Shown: in pieces, positions 1 to 10,330 of the stretch
Layout of the letters: each line of letters begins with the position of its first letter
Numbering within the stretch: the first letter of the stretch is position 1
Source: Mytilus galloprovincialis
Lineage: Eukaryota; Mollusca; Bivalvia; Mytilida; Mytilidae
DNA: 64,000 bases
Direction: 5' to 3'
Assembly (NCBI RefSeq): GCF_965363235.1
Contig: NC_134839.1
Coordinates: forward strand, 74,983,410-75,047,409
Notes under the pieces: model-generated
Databases searched by the model: none
What the model was told of the DNA's origin: nothing
The model's input: only the letters and a program-made list of their open reading frames with translations
Made by a program: the position numbers and the translations under genes

Positions 1-2244
1 TTGTATCTGCTGGAGGACACCACCTATACCAATGTTTGAAGCATCTGTGTCCAAAATGAATTTTCCATCTGGCTTTGGATATGCAAGTATAGGGGCTGTG
101 CATAGTGCTGTCCTAAGTAGGTCAAAACTCTTCTGTACTGCATCTGTCCATTCAAAAATTGTATCTTTTCTAGTCAAATGACTCAATGGGGTTGCAATAT
201 TACTGAATCCTCTGATAAATTGTCTATAATAATTACAGAGTCCCAGGAATTGTTGTATTTCTTTGGTGTTGCTAGGTGTTTTCCAATTTTGAACTCTTTC
301 TATAATCTGTGGGTTAGGTTTCACTCCATGCTTACCAACAATATGCCCTAAATACAAAATTTATTCTTTAATCAAATCGCATTTGGATGGTTTTAACTTT
401 AGTCCTGCTTTCTTCAATCTAGTCAGAACTTCTCCTAGGTGTTGAAAATGCTCATCTATATCAGAACTAAAGATAATGATGTCGTCAAGATAAATCAATA
501 AGGTTTGCCATTGTAATCCACAAAAAATGAGTTCCATACACCGTTGGAATGTAGCTGGCGCATTACATAATCCAAATGGCATCTTGGTATACTCGAACAA
601 CCCATATTTGGTGATGAATGCTGTTTTTGGAATATCATTTTCTTCAACCTGCAGCTGCCATTAACCACTTTGTAAATCGAAACAGGAGAATACAGAAGCT
701 GAGTGAAGACAATCGATGCACATATCTATTCTTGGAATCGGGTAGGCGTATTTAATTGTTAGATCGTTTAAAAATCTGTAATCAAGACACCACCTAACGG
801 TTTGATCTTTCTTCCTTACCAGGACGACATTTGATGCCCAAGGTGATGTGGAAGGTCTGATGACTCCGTTATCCAACTGGTCTTTCAAATTTTTCATCTC
901 TTCACCTTCAAATCTAATTGGAGTGCGTCGTAATGGCTGTCTTATTGGTGCTGCTCCAGCAGTATCAATTTTATGCTTGACAAGGGCACATGTACCTAAT
1001 TCTGTTCTATTTGAAGCAAATGCGTCCTTATTTGTCAGCAATAGATCTCTTAATTTCTGACGATTAACTTCATCTGTAAGATTCTTTGAGCTCCTTTCAT
1101 ACAGATCCTGCAAAAAGTCTGGCATCATTTGAATATTGACCTTAATCATCTGGTTACCATCTTTTTCTGTACCACTGATCTTTCGTATTTCTGAGCTTTC
1201 GGTCCATGACTCTGGAATTTTAACTGCTTCCTTATTTCCTTGATCTGTCAAAAAATCTTGAAGAGTTACACTGTTTTTACTATGTATACTGCAACTATTG
1301 GTTGATGTACCCTATCTATTAATCTTCTTTTCTTCAAGGTCAATGACTTCTGATATATCTTGAACAGGATGAAGCTCCCCTAGCAGATAATTTTTTCTCA
1401 ATTTGACAGGGTGTTCATCAAGGTTGATTAATCTAACAGGTACTTTACAACTGTGAGCATCGACTAATGTCCTTGCTACCATAATTTTTCTACTATCTTC
1501 AACAACTGGTTCAAGTATAGAATACCGGCTGGACAATCCTTCTGTGTCATAACCCTCTCCAGCAATAATTATCTCAGAATTGGCTGGTATGGTTATTGCT
1601 TTTTTTATCCTAACTCGAGCTATACCATCTATTTGTCTTGTGGGTTGGCATTCTATCCATTCACCATTTAATTGGAGTCCCCTCTTGCAGTTGATAGTTA
1701 TGTCCTTTTCATCAATCAGGTCACATCCTAACAATACGTTGTCTCCAATTGGGGCTACATACATGGGCCATGTGAAAATCTCATTTCCTAGTTTCATCTC
1801 TATCTGTGCTATTCCCCTTGTTGTCATATGCTTCCCAGCCTCTGCAACCACTAAATTCCTTGTTGCCTTCTTCAGTTGTGGTCGCATGTCTTTTGGAATT
1901 TTAGAATACAGTTCCTCACTCAAAACTGTCACCTCCGCTCCAGTGTCAATAACTGCCTTGGTTTCAACCTTGTTAATGACCAAAGGAACAGTAATGGTAG
2001 CTGCCCTCACCCGATCAATGACGATATTTTTCCCTATTGTCTGACTCGGTTCAGCACTGCCAATTACATCACTAGGTGTACTCTTCTGTAATTCATCAAA
2101 TCCCTCAAACAACAAATCCAAGCTCAGATCATGTTTCAATGCATCTAATTCATCTCCACATAGTCCATTCCTGGTAGTTATATCCTTAACTTCAATACTT
2201 TTATCAATGGCTGATACTTGGTCGACAGTCTCAGCCCTTATTAG
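1..2244 (-). pseudogene. pol: gypsy-like pol (protease - reverse transcriptase - RNase H start), three in-frame stops, partial
   Basis: Pol is read in the -1 frame relative to gag and is open from the slippery site at 2250-2244 onward. The aspartic protease region has the DTGA active-site signature at about 1936-1947, followed by a later LLGCD segment. The RT shows palm motifs: DLQSG near 664-681, MPFGLCNAPATFQR near 541-582 and the YLDD catalytic motif at 481-492. Just inside the left edge the reading reaches DTDAS (about 39-53), the first acidic cluster of RNase H. Three stop codons interrupt an otherwise single continuous frame: TAG at 1312-1314, TAA at 661-663 and TAA at 361-363. No frameshift was needed to follow the frame over 2.2 kb, which suggests a fairly young copy decayed by point changes. 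Integrase is beyond the window. Confidence 0.9.
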
Positions 2245-2250
2245 TTTAAA
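2209..2250 (-). promoter_or_regulatory. Probable -1 programmed ribosomal frameshift signal between gag and pol
   Basis: On the minus strand the gag frame ends ...TTA AAC TAA. The seven bases 2250-2244 are TTTAAAC, a canonical X XXY YYZ slippery heptamer in the right phase (T TTA AAC), directly abutting the gag stop (2243-2241). Pol lies in the -1 frame. After a 7-nt spacer (2243-2237) comes a stem GGCTGA (2236-2231) pairing with TCAGCC (2214-2209). An inner ACT/AGT 3-bp extension sits across a G/A mismatch, leaving an 8-nt loop. Heptamer, spacer and structure match the known architecture of retroviral and gypsy-type -1 frameshift sites. Whether a pseudoknot forms is not determined. Confidence 0.82.
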
Positions 2251-4010
2251 GAATCCTCTTGTGCCTCATTACTGTTGGAAAAATCTCTTTTTTCCGCACT
2301 GCTTTTACTTTTTCTTGGTTTTTTACAGTCTTTGATGTAATGACTTTCTTCATTGCAATTAAAACATCTCGTGGTTCTTGTTTTTGTTCTATTGTCTTTG
2401 TTATATTGCTGGTTTTGCCTATAACCTTGGTTAACATTTGGTTTGTTAAATTTTGTCATTTCCTTCTGAATTATCTCCCCTACTGACTGAGTGATGGACT
2501 GGGTGATGGAGTCTTTCATCCCTCTTTCAAATTGTGTAAGCCTCTCCTCAGTTACATATCTTTTCCCACCAACTTTCCTTATTTCAATATCATCTTCACC
2601 TTCATCTAAATCAACAGTTTCTTGCATACTCAGCTGACGGATGTTTCTATCTTTATTTCCTGTTTTATATGTTTCATATAAAGTCACCTGGTGGATAGCT
2701 TCAGTCATACTGGTAATCTTCTTTGTCAGTAATTCTATAGCAATGCTCTGGTCGGGTAATCCTCTTAACATGTACTCTACACTCAACGTACTGTGAGTGG
2801 CTACGTCAATAGTAGGAAATGACCGTCTGACTAGCATTTCTACTCTGGAAGCATATTCATGGATGTTTTCTTTGCCCTGTTTCCTTATTGTGTGCAATTC
2901 TTGTCTATACGTCTCTGGATATCCATGGTCACCAAATCTATTCGACATAGCTGCACATAGCCCAAAGAAAGATCTTTTGGTCTCCGGTGAAAGGTAGGAA
3001 GCATAAACCATAGCCTCATCTTTCAGTGCGGTTACTAATTCAATGGCTTTAGTATTAATATCCCATCTGTTGATCTCTGCAATAAGTTCAAATTGCATAA
3101 AATAGACATTCCAGGGATCTCTGCCGTTATAAAATGGCACTCTGTTTCTTCTCCCATTGTCTATCTTTGAGTTTTCATAATTATGGTGCTGTTGCTGTGG
3201 TCTGCCATACTGTTGCCTAGGTAACCAGTTTGGTACTGAGGAATTGTTTGGATACTGCTGGTAGTCTGGATGTTGCTGGATTTCAGGTATTGTCGTATTT
3301 GCATAGGTATATGATGGTTGTTGCTGGGTCTCTGACAATGTTGTATCCATATATGTATGTGTAGAACGTTGCTGGGTGTCTGAAAATGTTGTATCCATAT
3401 ATGCATGTGTAGAACGTTGCTGGGTGTCTGGCAATGTTGTGTTATTATAGTACGTTGGGCGTTGCTGGGTTTCTGCATAACTATTTAGACTACTGATAAC
3501 AGGGTTAGACTTAATCTGAGTGAAATGTTGGACATTATTCTTTATCTGAAGGTTTTCATTTCTTAATGCCTCTAACTCTTTTCTCATCTTTACCATTTCT
3601 TCACTCTCAGATGGTTTCTGAAGGTTTTCATTTCTTAATGCCTCTAATTCTTGTCTCATCTTTATTATTTCACTACTTTCACATGATTTTTCTCTTGTTA
3701 TAGTCGCTATAGCACTATCACTCTTACTTTGAGTTGGGAAAAGAAATGGATTTGTGCTTACTTCTCTTTGAATATTATTTGCAGTACTACTAAATGGCAT
3801 GGGGCTTGTATTTATCTCTCCCTGGTTTAAACTAATAGCCTGGTTTGAGGCTAAATAATTATGAGAAGTGACATCACCAAATGAGCAGGTATCAATATTT
3901 GTAGATGCAACAGACCAAGTGGGAATGATTGGACTAGCTAATGTGGTAATTCCCCTACTAAGTGAATTGGACCCCTGTGGTATACGAGATCTGTCTCTTA
4001 AATTATTCAT
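2241..4010 (-). CDS. gag: gypsy-like Gag polyprotein, intact ORF
   Basis: A 589-residue ORF with ATG at 4010-4008. The N-terminal third is low complexity. It has two near-copies of a short coiled-coil-like unit (MR-ELEALRNENLQ, about 3540-3660) and then a Q/T/Y-rich block of tandem repeats (TQQRSTH-YMDTT-like units, about 3260-3480). The central part (about 3130-2660) is a capsid-like retrotransposon gag domain with W, Y and MLRGLP motifs. Near the C-terminus (about 2325-2366) is a CCHC zinc knuckle of spacing C-X2-C-X4-H-X4-C (CFNCNEESHYIKDC), typical of nucleocapsid. No internal stop was seen, in contrast to the downstream pol. Gag packages element RNA. Its stop codon adjoins the slippery heptamer used to reach pol. 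Confidence 0.9.
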   Translation of the reverse strand: MNNLRDRSRIPQGSNSLSRGITTLASPIIPTWSVASTNIDTCSFGDVTSHNYLASNQAISLNQGEINTSPMPFSSTANNIQREVSTNPFLFPTQSKSDSAIATITREKSCESSEIIKMRQELEALRNENLQKPSESEEMVKMRKELEALRNENLQIKNNVQHFTQIKSNPVISSLNSYAETQQRPTYYNNTTLPDTQQRSTHAYMDTTFSDTQQRSTHTYMDTTLSETQQQPSYTYANTTIPEIQQHPDYQQYPNNSSVPNWLPRQQYGRPQQQHHNYENSKIDNGRRNRVPFYNGRDPWNVYFMQFELIAEINRWDINTKAIELVTALKDEAMVYASYLSPETKRSFFGLCAAMSNRFGDHGYPETYRQELHTIRKQGKENIHEYASRVEMLVRRSFPTIDVATHSTLSVEYMLRGLPDQSIAIELLTKKITSMTEAIHQVTLYETYKTGNKDRNIRQLSMQETVDLDEGEDDIEIRKVGGKRYVTEERLTQFERGMKDSITQSITQSVGEIIQKEMTKFNKPNVNQGYRQNQQYNKDNRTKTRTTRCFNCNEESHYIKDCKKPRKSKSSAEKRDFSNSNEAQEDSLN

Positions 4011-4056
4011 TTTACTTTTAATTGCTAAATGAAATCAAGAGTTTCAATTTACTAAT

Positions 4057-4961
4057 CAACTTGGATTGAACTTTATCCTTGTTAATCTTGTAGTTTTTCA
4101 GAATTATTCAACTTAGATTACTTTTTATCCTTGTTGAAATAGAAAAAAACAATTTCCTATGTCTTACTTTTAAAACACCTTTTAATTTATGAAAAAATCC
4201 TTACTTTGTGAAATAGACTATATAAACAACAAATTTGAAATAGACTATAAATTTTTTAACTTTGACCTTTTCCAAATATTTTTTATATTTACAACTTAGA
4301 TTTATATTTATCCTTGTAAAAAAAAAAACAAAAAAAAACTAACTTTTGAAATAGACTATTTAATATACAACTTTGAAATAGACTATAAATTTAATGACTG
4401 GACCCTTTTGAAAAATTATGGTCTTAATATTTAACATGGATTCAGATTTATCCTTGTTAAAATAGACTCCTAAATTTAAACTCAACTTGGATTAGAATTT
4501 ATCCTGGTTGAATATGGTATTTACTTTTACTATATTTAAACTTTCAACTTAGATTAAAATTTATCTTTGTTGAATTGTACCCCTTAACTATTTTATTTTA
4601 ACTTGGATTTATATTTATCCTTGTTGATATATATCCAATTTTAAATTATAACCTTTTCAACTTGGATTAGAATTTATCCTTGTTGATATAGATTCTGACC
4701 AACTATTATATTTTATCCTTTTCAACTTGGATTAGAATTTATCCTTGTTGATATAGATTCTAACTATTATATTATTACTTTTCAACTTGGAATAGAATTT
4801 ATCCTTGTTGATATAGCTTCTGACTAACTATTATATTATTACTTTTCAACTTGGATTAGTATTTATCCTTGTTGATATATATTTTAAACTAACTATATTA
4901 TTTTATTTTAAACTAACTATATTATTTTATTTCAACTTGGATTAGAATTTGTCCTTGTTGA
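4057..4961 (-). repeat. Twelve copies of a 28-29-bp dyad-symmetric motif in the retrotransposon leader
   Basis: Copies start (plus-strand coordinates) at about 4057, 4109, 4292, 4432, 4483, 4545, 4600, 4658, 4723, 4783, 4847 and 4933. Each reads CAAC-TT-GGAT, an 8-nt AT-rich centre, then ATCC-TT-GTTG. The outer CAAC/GTTG and inner GGAT/ATCC arms are self-complementary around a TT:TT mismatch. Spacing is loose at the gag-proximal end and regular (60-65 bp) from 4658 to 4847, with AT-rich spacers. A second short motif, GAAATAGACTATA, recurs at about 4209, 4236, 4348 and 4376. The array lies wholly between the primer binding site and gag, so it is 5' untranslated leader. Function is unknown; possibilities are a binding-site array or serial RNA hairpins. 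Confidence 0.93.
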
Positions 4962-5191
4962 ATTTGAAATTACTTTAATATATACTATAATTTAATTTAT
5001 ATTCACCAACTGTACTATCTATTTCTTTCAGCCTTTGTTGAAGTGTCTTTTTTTTTATGTTCAGGTTTTTTTTTATGTGTAACCAAATATCATAAAATAT
5101 GGACAGAAACAATGTATGTACTTAACAATTGCGTGCCTAATAAAATATTCACGTAGATTCTTAAAATTTTCTTAAAAAAGAAAACTAAATT

Positions 5192-5202
5192 CGCTGCCAC
5201 CA
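5192..5202 (-). other. Primer binding site, complementary to tRNA-Leu 3' end
   Basis: On the minus strand TGGTGGCAGCG is complementary to the 3' end CGCTGCCA-CCA of the tRNA-Leu (AAG-type) acceptor, as I remember that tRNA. It follows a putative LTR terminus ...TTTACA with a 1-nt gap, the usual position for minus-strand primer binding. Eleven bases match; the next bases diverge. Confidence 0.72.
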
Positions 5203-5203
5203 G

Positions 5204-5860
5204 TGTAAAGATTGTTGCCAATCTTTAATTTAAAAACAATATCTTTGGGTTTCTGGATATTAAATAATGACTAAACAACTTTTTAAAGTATCAGAGATTA
5301 TTATTATCATTAATAATAAATACAGGTAAATGAAATACAATATGTTAAAACGTTTGAATGTGTTTTTCGTGTATGCGTTATTACCTCTTGGAATCTTTCA
5401 AGATCAGTTCAAATTCGTTTCGTTATAAGAAAAATCCGGTTTTTATAGTTCTTAGCACGCCTTATCCTTGCGTGTAAGAATATAGTCCGTTGCCGGTCAA
5501 GGTTAAATGTTATTATTAAAGTTATCGAGAATGTAAACATAGAATTATACTGAAGGAATGGACAATTTCATCCGACTTTACACCGAATTAGGAATATAAA
5601 GCAGGTAAAATGCAGTTACTAATGAAATGTAGTATTAATAACAACTGGAAAACAATTGATGTTTTCCGAATGCCACATGTTGGCGGAATTTCGTAACGCA
5701 AAATAGGAAACTGTCAATTTTGCCGGGAACAATATTTTCGGCTTAACAAAACTATGAAAATAATTAAACGTTCATAACACCTACAATCGTAATTTGAAAA
5801 AAAATATTACCCTGATTAAATGGTTGATAAAACTGAAGTATTTTTTTTTTATTGACAACA
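5204..5860 (-). repeat. Probable 5' LTR of the gypsy-like element
   Basis: The 3' boundary (ending CA at 5204) is set by the primer binding site. A TATA box on the minus strand (TATAAAAA at 5447-5440) would place the transcription start near 5415 and leave about 210 nt of R-U5, a plausible size. The 5' boundary near 5860 (starting TGTTGTCA on the minus strand) is only a guess. The second LTR needed to prove it is not in the window. Confidence 0.45.
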
Positions 5861-7640
5861 TATTTATAAAGTTTGTAGGACGTGTTTTATTTTATCTATC
5901 TGCTATGGAAACCACTTGTGTTCCTCATTCTACAGAATTTTCCCCTTAATTGTATAGTGTGGGTTTCAAATGAGAGATTCTCGCTAAGAATGAAAATTCA
6001 CTGACATTGTCCTTCTAGGTTCCGCTTTTAAGACGAAGCCCTCAAACTTACTTTAAAGTTTGATGACAGTGTTAGTCGTATCTATCACATAGAAATGGAA
6101 GTAAAGTATGTTCATATTCGTCTTACATCTTGAAACCAACACATATGGTTGGTTGAAAACCTAATGTAAAACGAGAGGAATTAAACTTGATATGCGGTCA
6201 CCATTTTGTGATTGCAAACAATTAAATAAACCAATGCCAATTAGATTAACTTCCACCTCAATTTATCAGCAATAATACAGATTCGTGATTAAGACTCATT
6301 TTCACACATTTTGAAGTGTACTTAATTGGATGAGATTCGGAGAAAAACATTCATAACTGCAATAAAAAGAAAAGAAAAGGTATATAACCAAGTTTTAATG
6401 TTGATATGAGAAGTGCATGTGTATAATTATTTCAAGATTATCAGGAAACAGATGTTTCATATTTTCTTTCAAATGATCATTTGATAATAATTGCTTTTAC
6501 AAATGGAAGGAAATTTTTCTATAAAATATAACAATAGAAAATATCATCTTCAGAGGTAAGATTTGAATGTGTATTTAACAAAATACATTTTTCTCGAGGA
6601 TTAAAACAATAAATGATTGTTCAATGGAAATCAAGACAATTTTGAAATATTTTACCAATGTTTTGTTCGGTTTTTTTTTTTTTTATAAAAGTTTGTTTCT
6701 GCTTTGTCTTTCATATTCAAGACAAAACGATACTGAACTGATATATGATCCTATTCAGAAAATCCTTAACCTCCCTACGAAAAACCTCTTAGAAAGAATA
6801 ACAAAATTCTGTATGAAAAATTGACCAATGTTTATCTTATTATGTTCATCTTATGGATTTGATATTTACATTACTAAATATTCTATACTCTTTGTCATGT
6901 CCGTGCGTATGTTCATCCAACTGATATTTCCGTCACACGGTCATGAAATACTGAACAGAATTACTTCATGTTATCTGAAATAGGTTGCGAATCCGTCACT
7001 CGCTGACACTTTCATATTAACAAAAAACTGTTTTCTCGTGTTTTACAAAAGCGTTATTTGATGATACTTTTAGCATTATTGATAACTATATTGAAATCAT
7101 AAAACGAGATGTCACCGCCCTTCCACGCTATTAGTATATCTGCTATCTCCCTTTTAACATGAAGGACAATACTACTGTCCTTGATGCACAGTAGCAGGAA
7201 GTATTTTACAATTGTGTTGAATTTTAGTAATTGCCTTCAACTGTACACAAGAACAAAAATTGCGATTATGTGGGTCTTAGGTTACAAAAGATTCGTTCCA
7301 AATGTCTGAACCATAATCTTGTCGTCTTTCTTTCGATGGTCACATTTTCGAATTAGCTCATCTTATTTAGTTACTATGTGTAAAGTATCTTTCCCATTAA
7401 ACTTTAAATAACAGATACAACATATACAGTTGAGTCTGCTTCATATCTTGACTTCCATCTACAAATGGACAACGATGGTCGGTTGAGAACAAAACTTTAC
7501 GACAAAAGAAATGATTTCACTTCTAAATTGTGACATTTTCATTTTAATGTTGCAAGATTCCAGCAGCGCCTGCATAATAAGTATACAACTCTCCACTAAA
7601 ACGATATCTCAATGCTTGTATTTCCTATAGTGGTAACATT
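5861..7640. other. Non-coding, no recognised gene
   Basis: AT-rich sequence with stops in all frames and no ORF of credible composition. I see no splice-bounded exon, RNA gene or clear repeat boundary here. Confidence 0.5.
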
Positions 7641-7679
7641 AATAAAGGGTTGATGCGTTGAAGGCAGCTATTAAACTAT

Positions 7680-8130
7680 GAGTTTCAAGTGGTGAACCCA
7701 AAATCAGCCTTTCATTTTTTTACGGACACTATCACAAGTTGGTTCACTGCTTCACATATGACGAAGGATATGTTCCATTTGCAACCATAATAGCGTGCTT
7801 TTTTGCTGGAAGTAACCAATCTGCTATTTGAGAGGTGTTTCTTTATGTTGTCTTGGTTCGTATTTCGTTTTGCCATGACCTTGTCAGTTTGCTTCCGACT
7901 TTGAATATCCCTTTTGTATATTTCGCCTCTTATTTTACCAAATTCTACTTACCATGACCAACATTGTGGAGCACCTGCTATCGACCCAAGTTTTGCTGGC
8001 GTTTGTGTTGCTCAGTCTTTTCTTTTCTATGTTGTGTTTGTTTACCTGTTTGTATTGTCGTTTTTATTTGGTTGTTTTTGCCATGCCTTTGTCTATGCCA
8101 CTCATATTTTTAGTTGTGAGTGTTCCCTTA
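7680..8130 (+). repeat. Degenerate 3' end of a multicopy reverse-transcriptase element
   Basis: Around 7705-7745 the plus strand encodes FYGHYHKLVH, a decayed version of the FYGRHHDLVDRYG segment seen better at 37.0-37.2 kb (minus). It is followed by the T-rich tail (mature copy at 28.57-28.72 kb) that contains the CTATGTTGTGTTTG and TTTTTGCCATGCCTTTGTC blocks. The hydrophobic ORFs at 7914-8261 are translations of this tail, not genes. Confidence 0.6.
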
Positions 8131-8489
8131 CTAACTTGCGTTTTCTTTATACGAATAACAATATTAGAGTAAATATATTTCATTACTTGAATTCCCTTAT
8201 AAACATGTTAAATCGGCGCTATATTCCTTTTTGCATTTCCGTGTGTAGTGTTCTACATTAATTGAACTTACGAGACACTTTTACAGTAGTGTGTAAAGTC
8301 AATTCAATTATTTCCACTTTGAAATGTACGTATATGATTATATTCCTTTATGCTCATTCGGGTAATGTTCTAGAGCTGTGTACAGTTTGATCAATATATT
8401 TGAAGCTGTTTTGGAGGAGTTACGGCAATATCCACATCAAGCAATATTTACCTATTATAGACTTTTGACGAGGTCAATACGTTATATGG

Positions 8490-8600
8490 ACAAAGATATA
8501 GGAAGATGTGGCATGAGTGTCAATGAGACAACTCTCCATTCAAGTAGCAATTTATAAAAGTACACCATTATAGGTCAAGGTACGGCCTTCAAAATGTTTT
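8490..8600 (+). repeat. Interspersed repeat family A (fragment)
   Basis: Contains GTGTCAATGAGACAACTCTC followed by CATTCAAGTAGCAATTTATAA and a TATAGGTCAAGGTACGGCCT block. The same order recurs at 30395-30560 (plus), and on the minus strand at 18985-19170, 51255-51460 and 57790-57955. Confidence 0.75.
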
Positions 8601-9430
8601 GATTATATTGACCGAGGACGACTTTCCAGTGTCAAAGTAGTCTTGCTGGTCCATATTTAACGTGTTGACTGAGTGTAATTCCTTAATTTATATATATCAT
8701 ATGTATATAATTTAACAGGAAAATGGCGTTCAGCATGTTCAGTGTTCTTTCTGTGTATTTCAAATGTATTTTGCAAGAATTTTGACATGTTATCGGAAAT
8801 ATTAAAATTCTTTGAACAACTTCAAGGCTTGTTGCACTAGCTTATTTTTATTCTTAGCGTCTACATTTAACATAACATTCTTGAAAACTCCCTCCTGATA
8901 ATTTTTTTCTTTTTGTCTGCTGCGGCGCTTCTAAGATTTTCTGTGGTTGTTATATGTATCGTCATGGCGGCATAAATCTAAATTTAGCCAAATTTTTTTT
9001 ATATTGACAGTCAATATACATTTAAATAGAAACATAGAGTCAATATACATAAAATTTGAAACTAGGCTTCGGATACGCAAAATAACATATGAACCACGTG
9101 ATCATGATATCCAATGAAAACAGTAGAATGGTACATCATATCTAATATTGAGGATTATATCTTCTCTTAAACATAGGTGACCACTCTTTTCATTTATACA
9201 CATCTTCATATACTAGATATATTCTACAATTGTGTTGAGGTTCATCAAAATCATTTTAGCCCGTTAGATAAGGTTCTGCTAAAAAGACACATATACAGAT
9301 ATACAGACACACGTACAATGGTTATTTCTTAGGAGAGTCATTTTGTTTCATTACAACAAACACAATTAAGATGAACATGTACTTTGTTTAAATATAACAA
9401 CGAAGTCGTATTTTAATGAATGCATTTTAA
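8601..9430. other. Non-coding upstream region of the glycosyltransferase
   Basis: No gene seen. A pyrimidine-rich AG (about 9421-9435, ending TTTTAATTGTAG) looks like a 3' splice site just upstream of the glycosyltransferase ATG, so a 5' untranslated exon may lie here or further left. Confidence 0.4.
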
Positions 9431-9466
9431 TTGTAGAAATAGATTTGCCATGTGAAAAAATCTAAA

Positions 9467-10330
9467 ATGATACATAAAAGCAATCAAACAAGAACTTACA
9501 GACTGAGAAAAAGAAGACAAGCATCAAAGTTCATCGGATTACTTGTTATGCTATGTTTCATCTTATTACCAATTATCAAAAGAGTAACAACTGACTCTAC
9601 TGTGTATATGGATGATATGTCAGACTTGCAACCGAGCCTTCATTGCAATGGCTTAAATATAACTGTTCCACGTATTATTTGGTTATTCTGGGATAAAGGA
9701 CCGAAACTGGCACCAAACCTGCAACAGGCTTGTATGAAATCGTGGGAAATACAGAATCCAGAGTATGAAACATTACATCTTAATCTTCTGACAGCCGAGA
9801 AATTAATAAGGCGTAAGGAGAAGTACAAAGATGATGTCTGGAATAATATATCAATTCAGGCGAAATCTGACATAATACGAGTGGAATTATTAGCCAAGTA
9901 TGGTGGTGTGTGGGTTGATGCAACTGTACGATGTAACATACCATTAATATATTGGATTGAGCACATAACTTCAGTTTCTCATTTCTTCGTCTTTGAAAGA
10001 ACAGACTTATATATAACACCAGCCGTTCGACCACATATAGCAAGTTGGTTTATTGCATCCTCAAATTGCTCGTATATAGTTCAAACATTAAGAAAAACCA
10101 TACAACACATATGGGCAAAGCAGCCAAATCCATATCAAGTGTACGGATATTTCTGGTTACATAAAGTATTTCTTAATTTGGTTAAAAATGATATGACATT
10201 TTTTAATGCATATACAAAAATGACTTTTTTAAGTGCAGACGGTCCACACTGTCGAGAAGAAGGGACTTGGAAAATGAACAAGATGACAGCAGTCAAGTGC
10301 AGAAAAAAGTATCCTAAATTTGGAATCTAG
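9467..10330 (+). CDS. Type II membrane glycosyltransferase, capsular polysaccharide synthesis (Caps_synth/GT32-like) family
   Basis: Predicted 287-residue protein from the first in-frame ATG (9467); an upstream GTG at 9452 has no initiation context and the frame is closed at 9440. Residues 1-21 are strongly basic, 22-37 form a single membrane segment, and the rest would be lumenal, a Golgi type II topology. The catalytic region begins with PRIIWLFWDKG (about 68-78). It contains QAKSDIIRVELLAKYGG followed by VWVDAT (about 148-153), where the aspartate stands in the place of the DXD metal/nucleotide-sugar motif of GT32-type enzymes. The ORF is a single exon, possibly with an intron in the 5' UTR (acceptor at 9434-9435). 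The sugar donor and acceptor cannot be told. The stop lies 163 bp from the stop of the convergent WSC gene. Confidence 0.85.
   Translation: MIHKSNQTRTYRLRKRRQASKFIGLLVMLCFILLPIIKRVTTDSTVYMDDMSDLQPSLHCNGLNITVPRIIWLFWDKGPKLAPNLQQACMKSWEIQNPEYETLHLNLLTAEKLIRRKEKYKDDVWNNISIQAKSDIIRVELLAKYGGVWVDATVRCNIPLIYWIEHITSVSHFFVFERTDLYITPAVRPHIASWFIASSNCSYIVQTLRKTIQHIWAKQPNPYQVYGYFWLHKVFLNLVKNDMTFFNAYTKMTFLSADGPHCREEGTWKMNKMTAVKCRKKYPKFGI

Larger units (their letters stand above)
1..5860 (-). mobile_element. Ty3/gypsy-like LTR retrotransposon, 5' portion, truncated by window edge
   Basis: Read on the minus strand the order is: probable 5' LTR end (about 5204 and above), primer binding site (5202-5192), long repeat-rich leader (5191-4011), gag (4010-2241), then a -1 frame pol running off the window at base 1 (protease, reverse transcriptase, first part of RNase H). 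The protease-RT-RNase H order and the RT motifs place it in Ty3/gypsy (Metaviridae-like). Integrase and the 3' LTR lie outside the window, so LTR identity, age and target duplication cannot be measured. The upper limit of about 5860 is a guess from a TG-type LTR start near an ACA at 5858-5860 on the plus strand. Pol has three in-frame stops, so this copy is probably not autonomous. Confidence 0.88.

Noticed and set aside
1580..2091. Plus-strand ORFs opposite gypsy protease
   Set aside because: Antisense shadows of the protease coding region.
7914..8261. Overlapping hydrophobic ORFs resembling membrane proteins
   Set aside because: They fall in the T-rich tail of a dispersed retroelement that recurs elsewhere in the window; no start or splice context.
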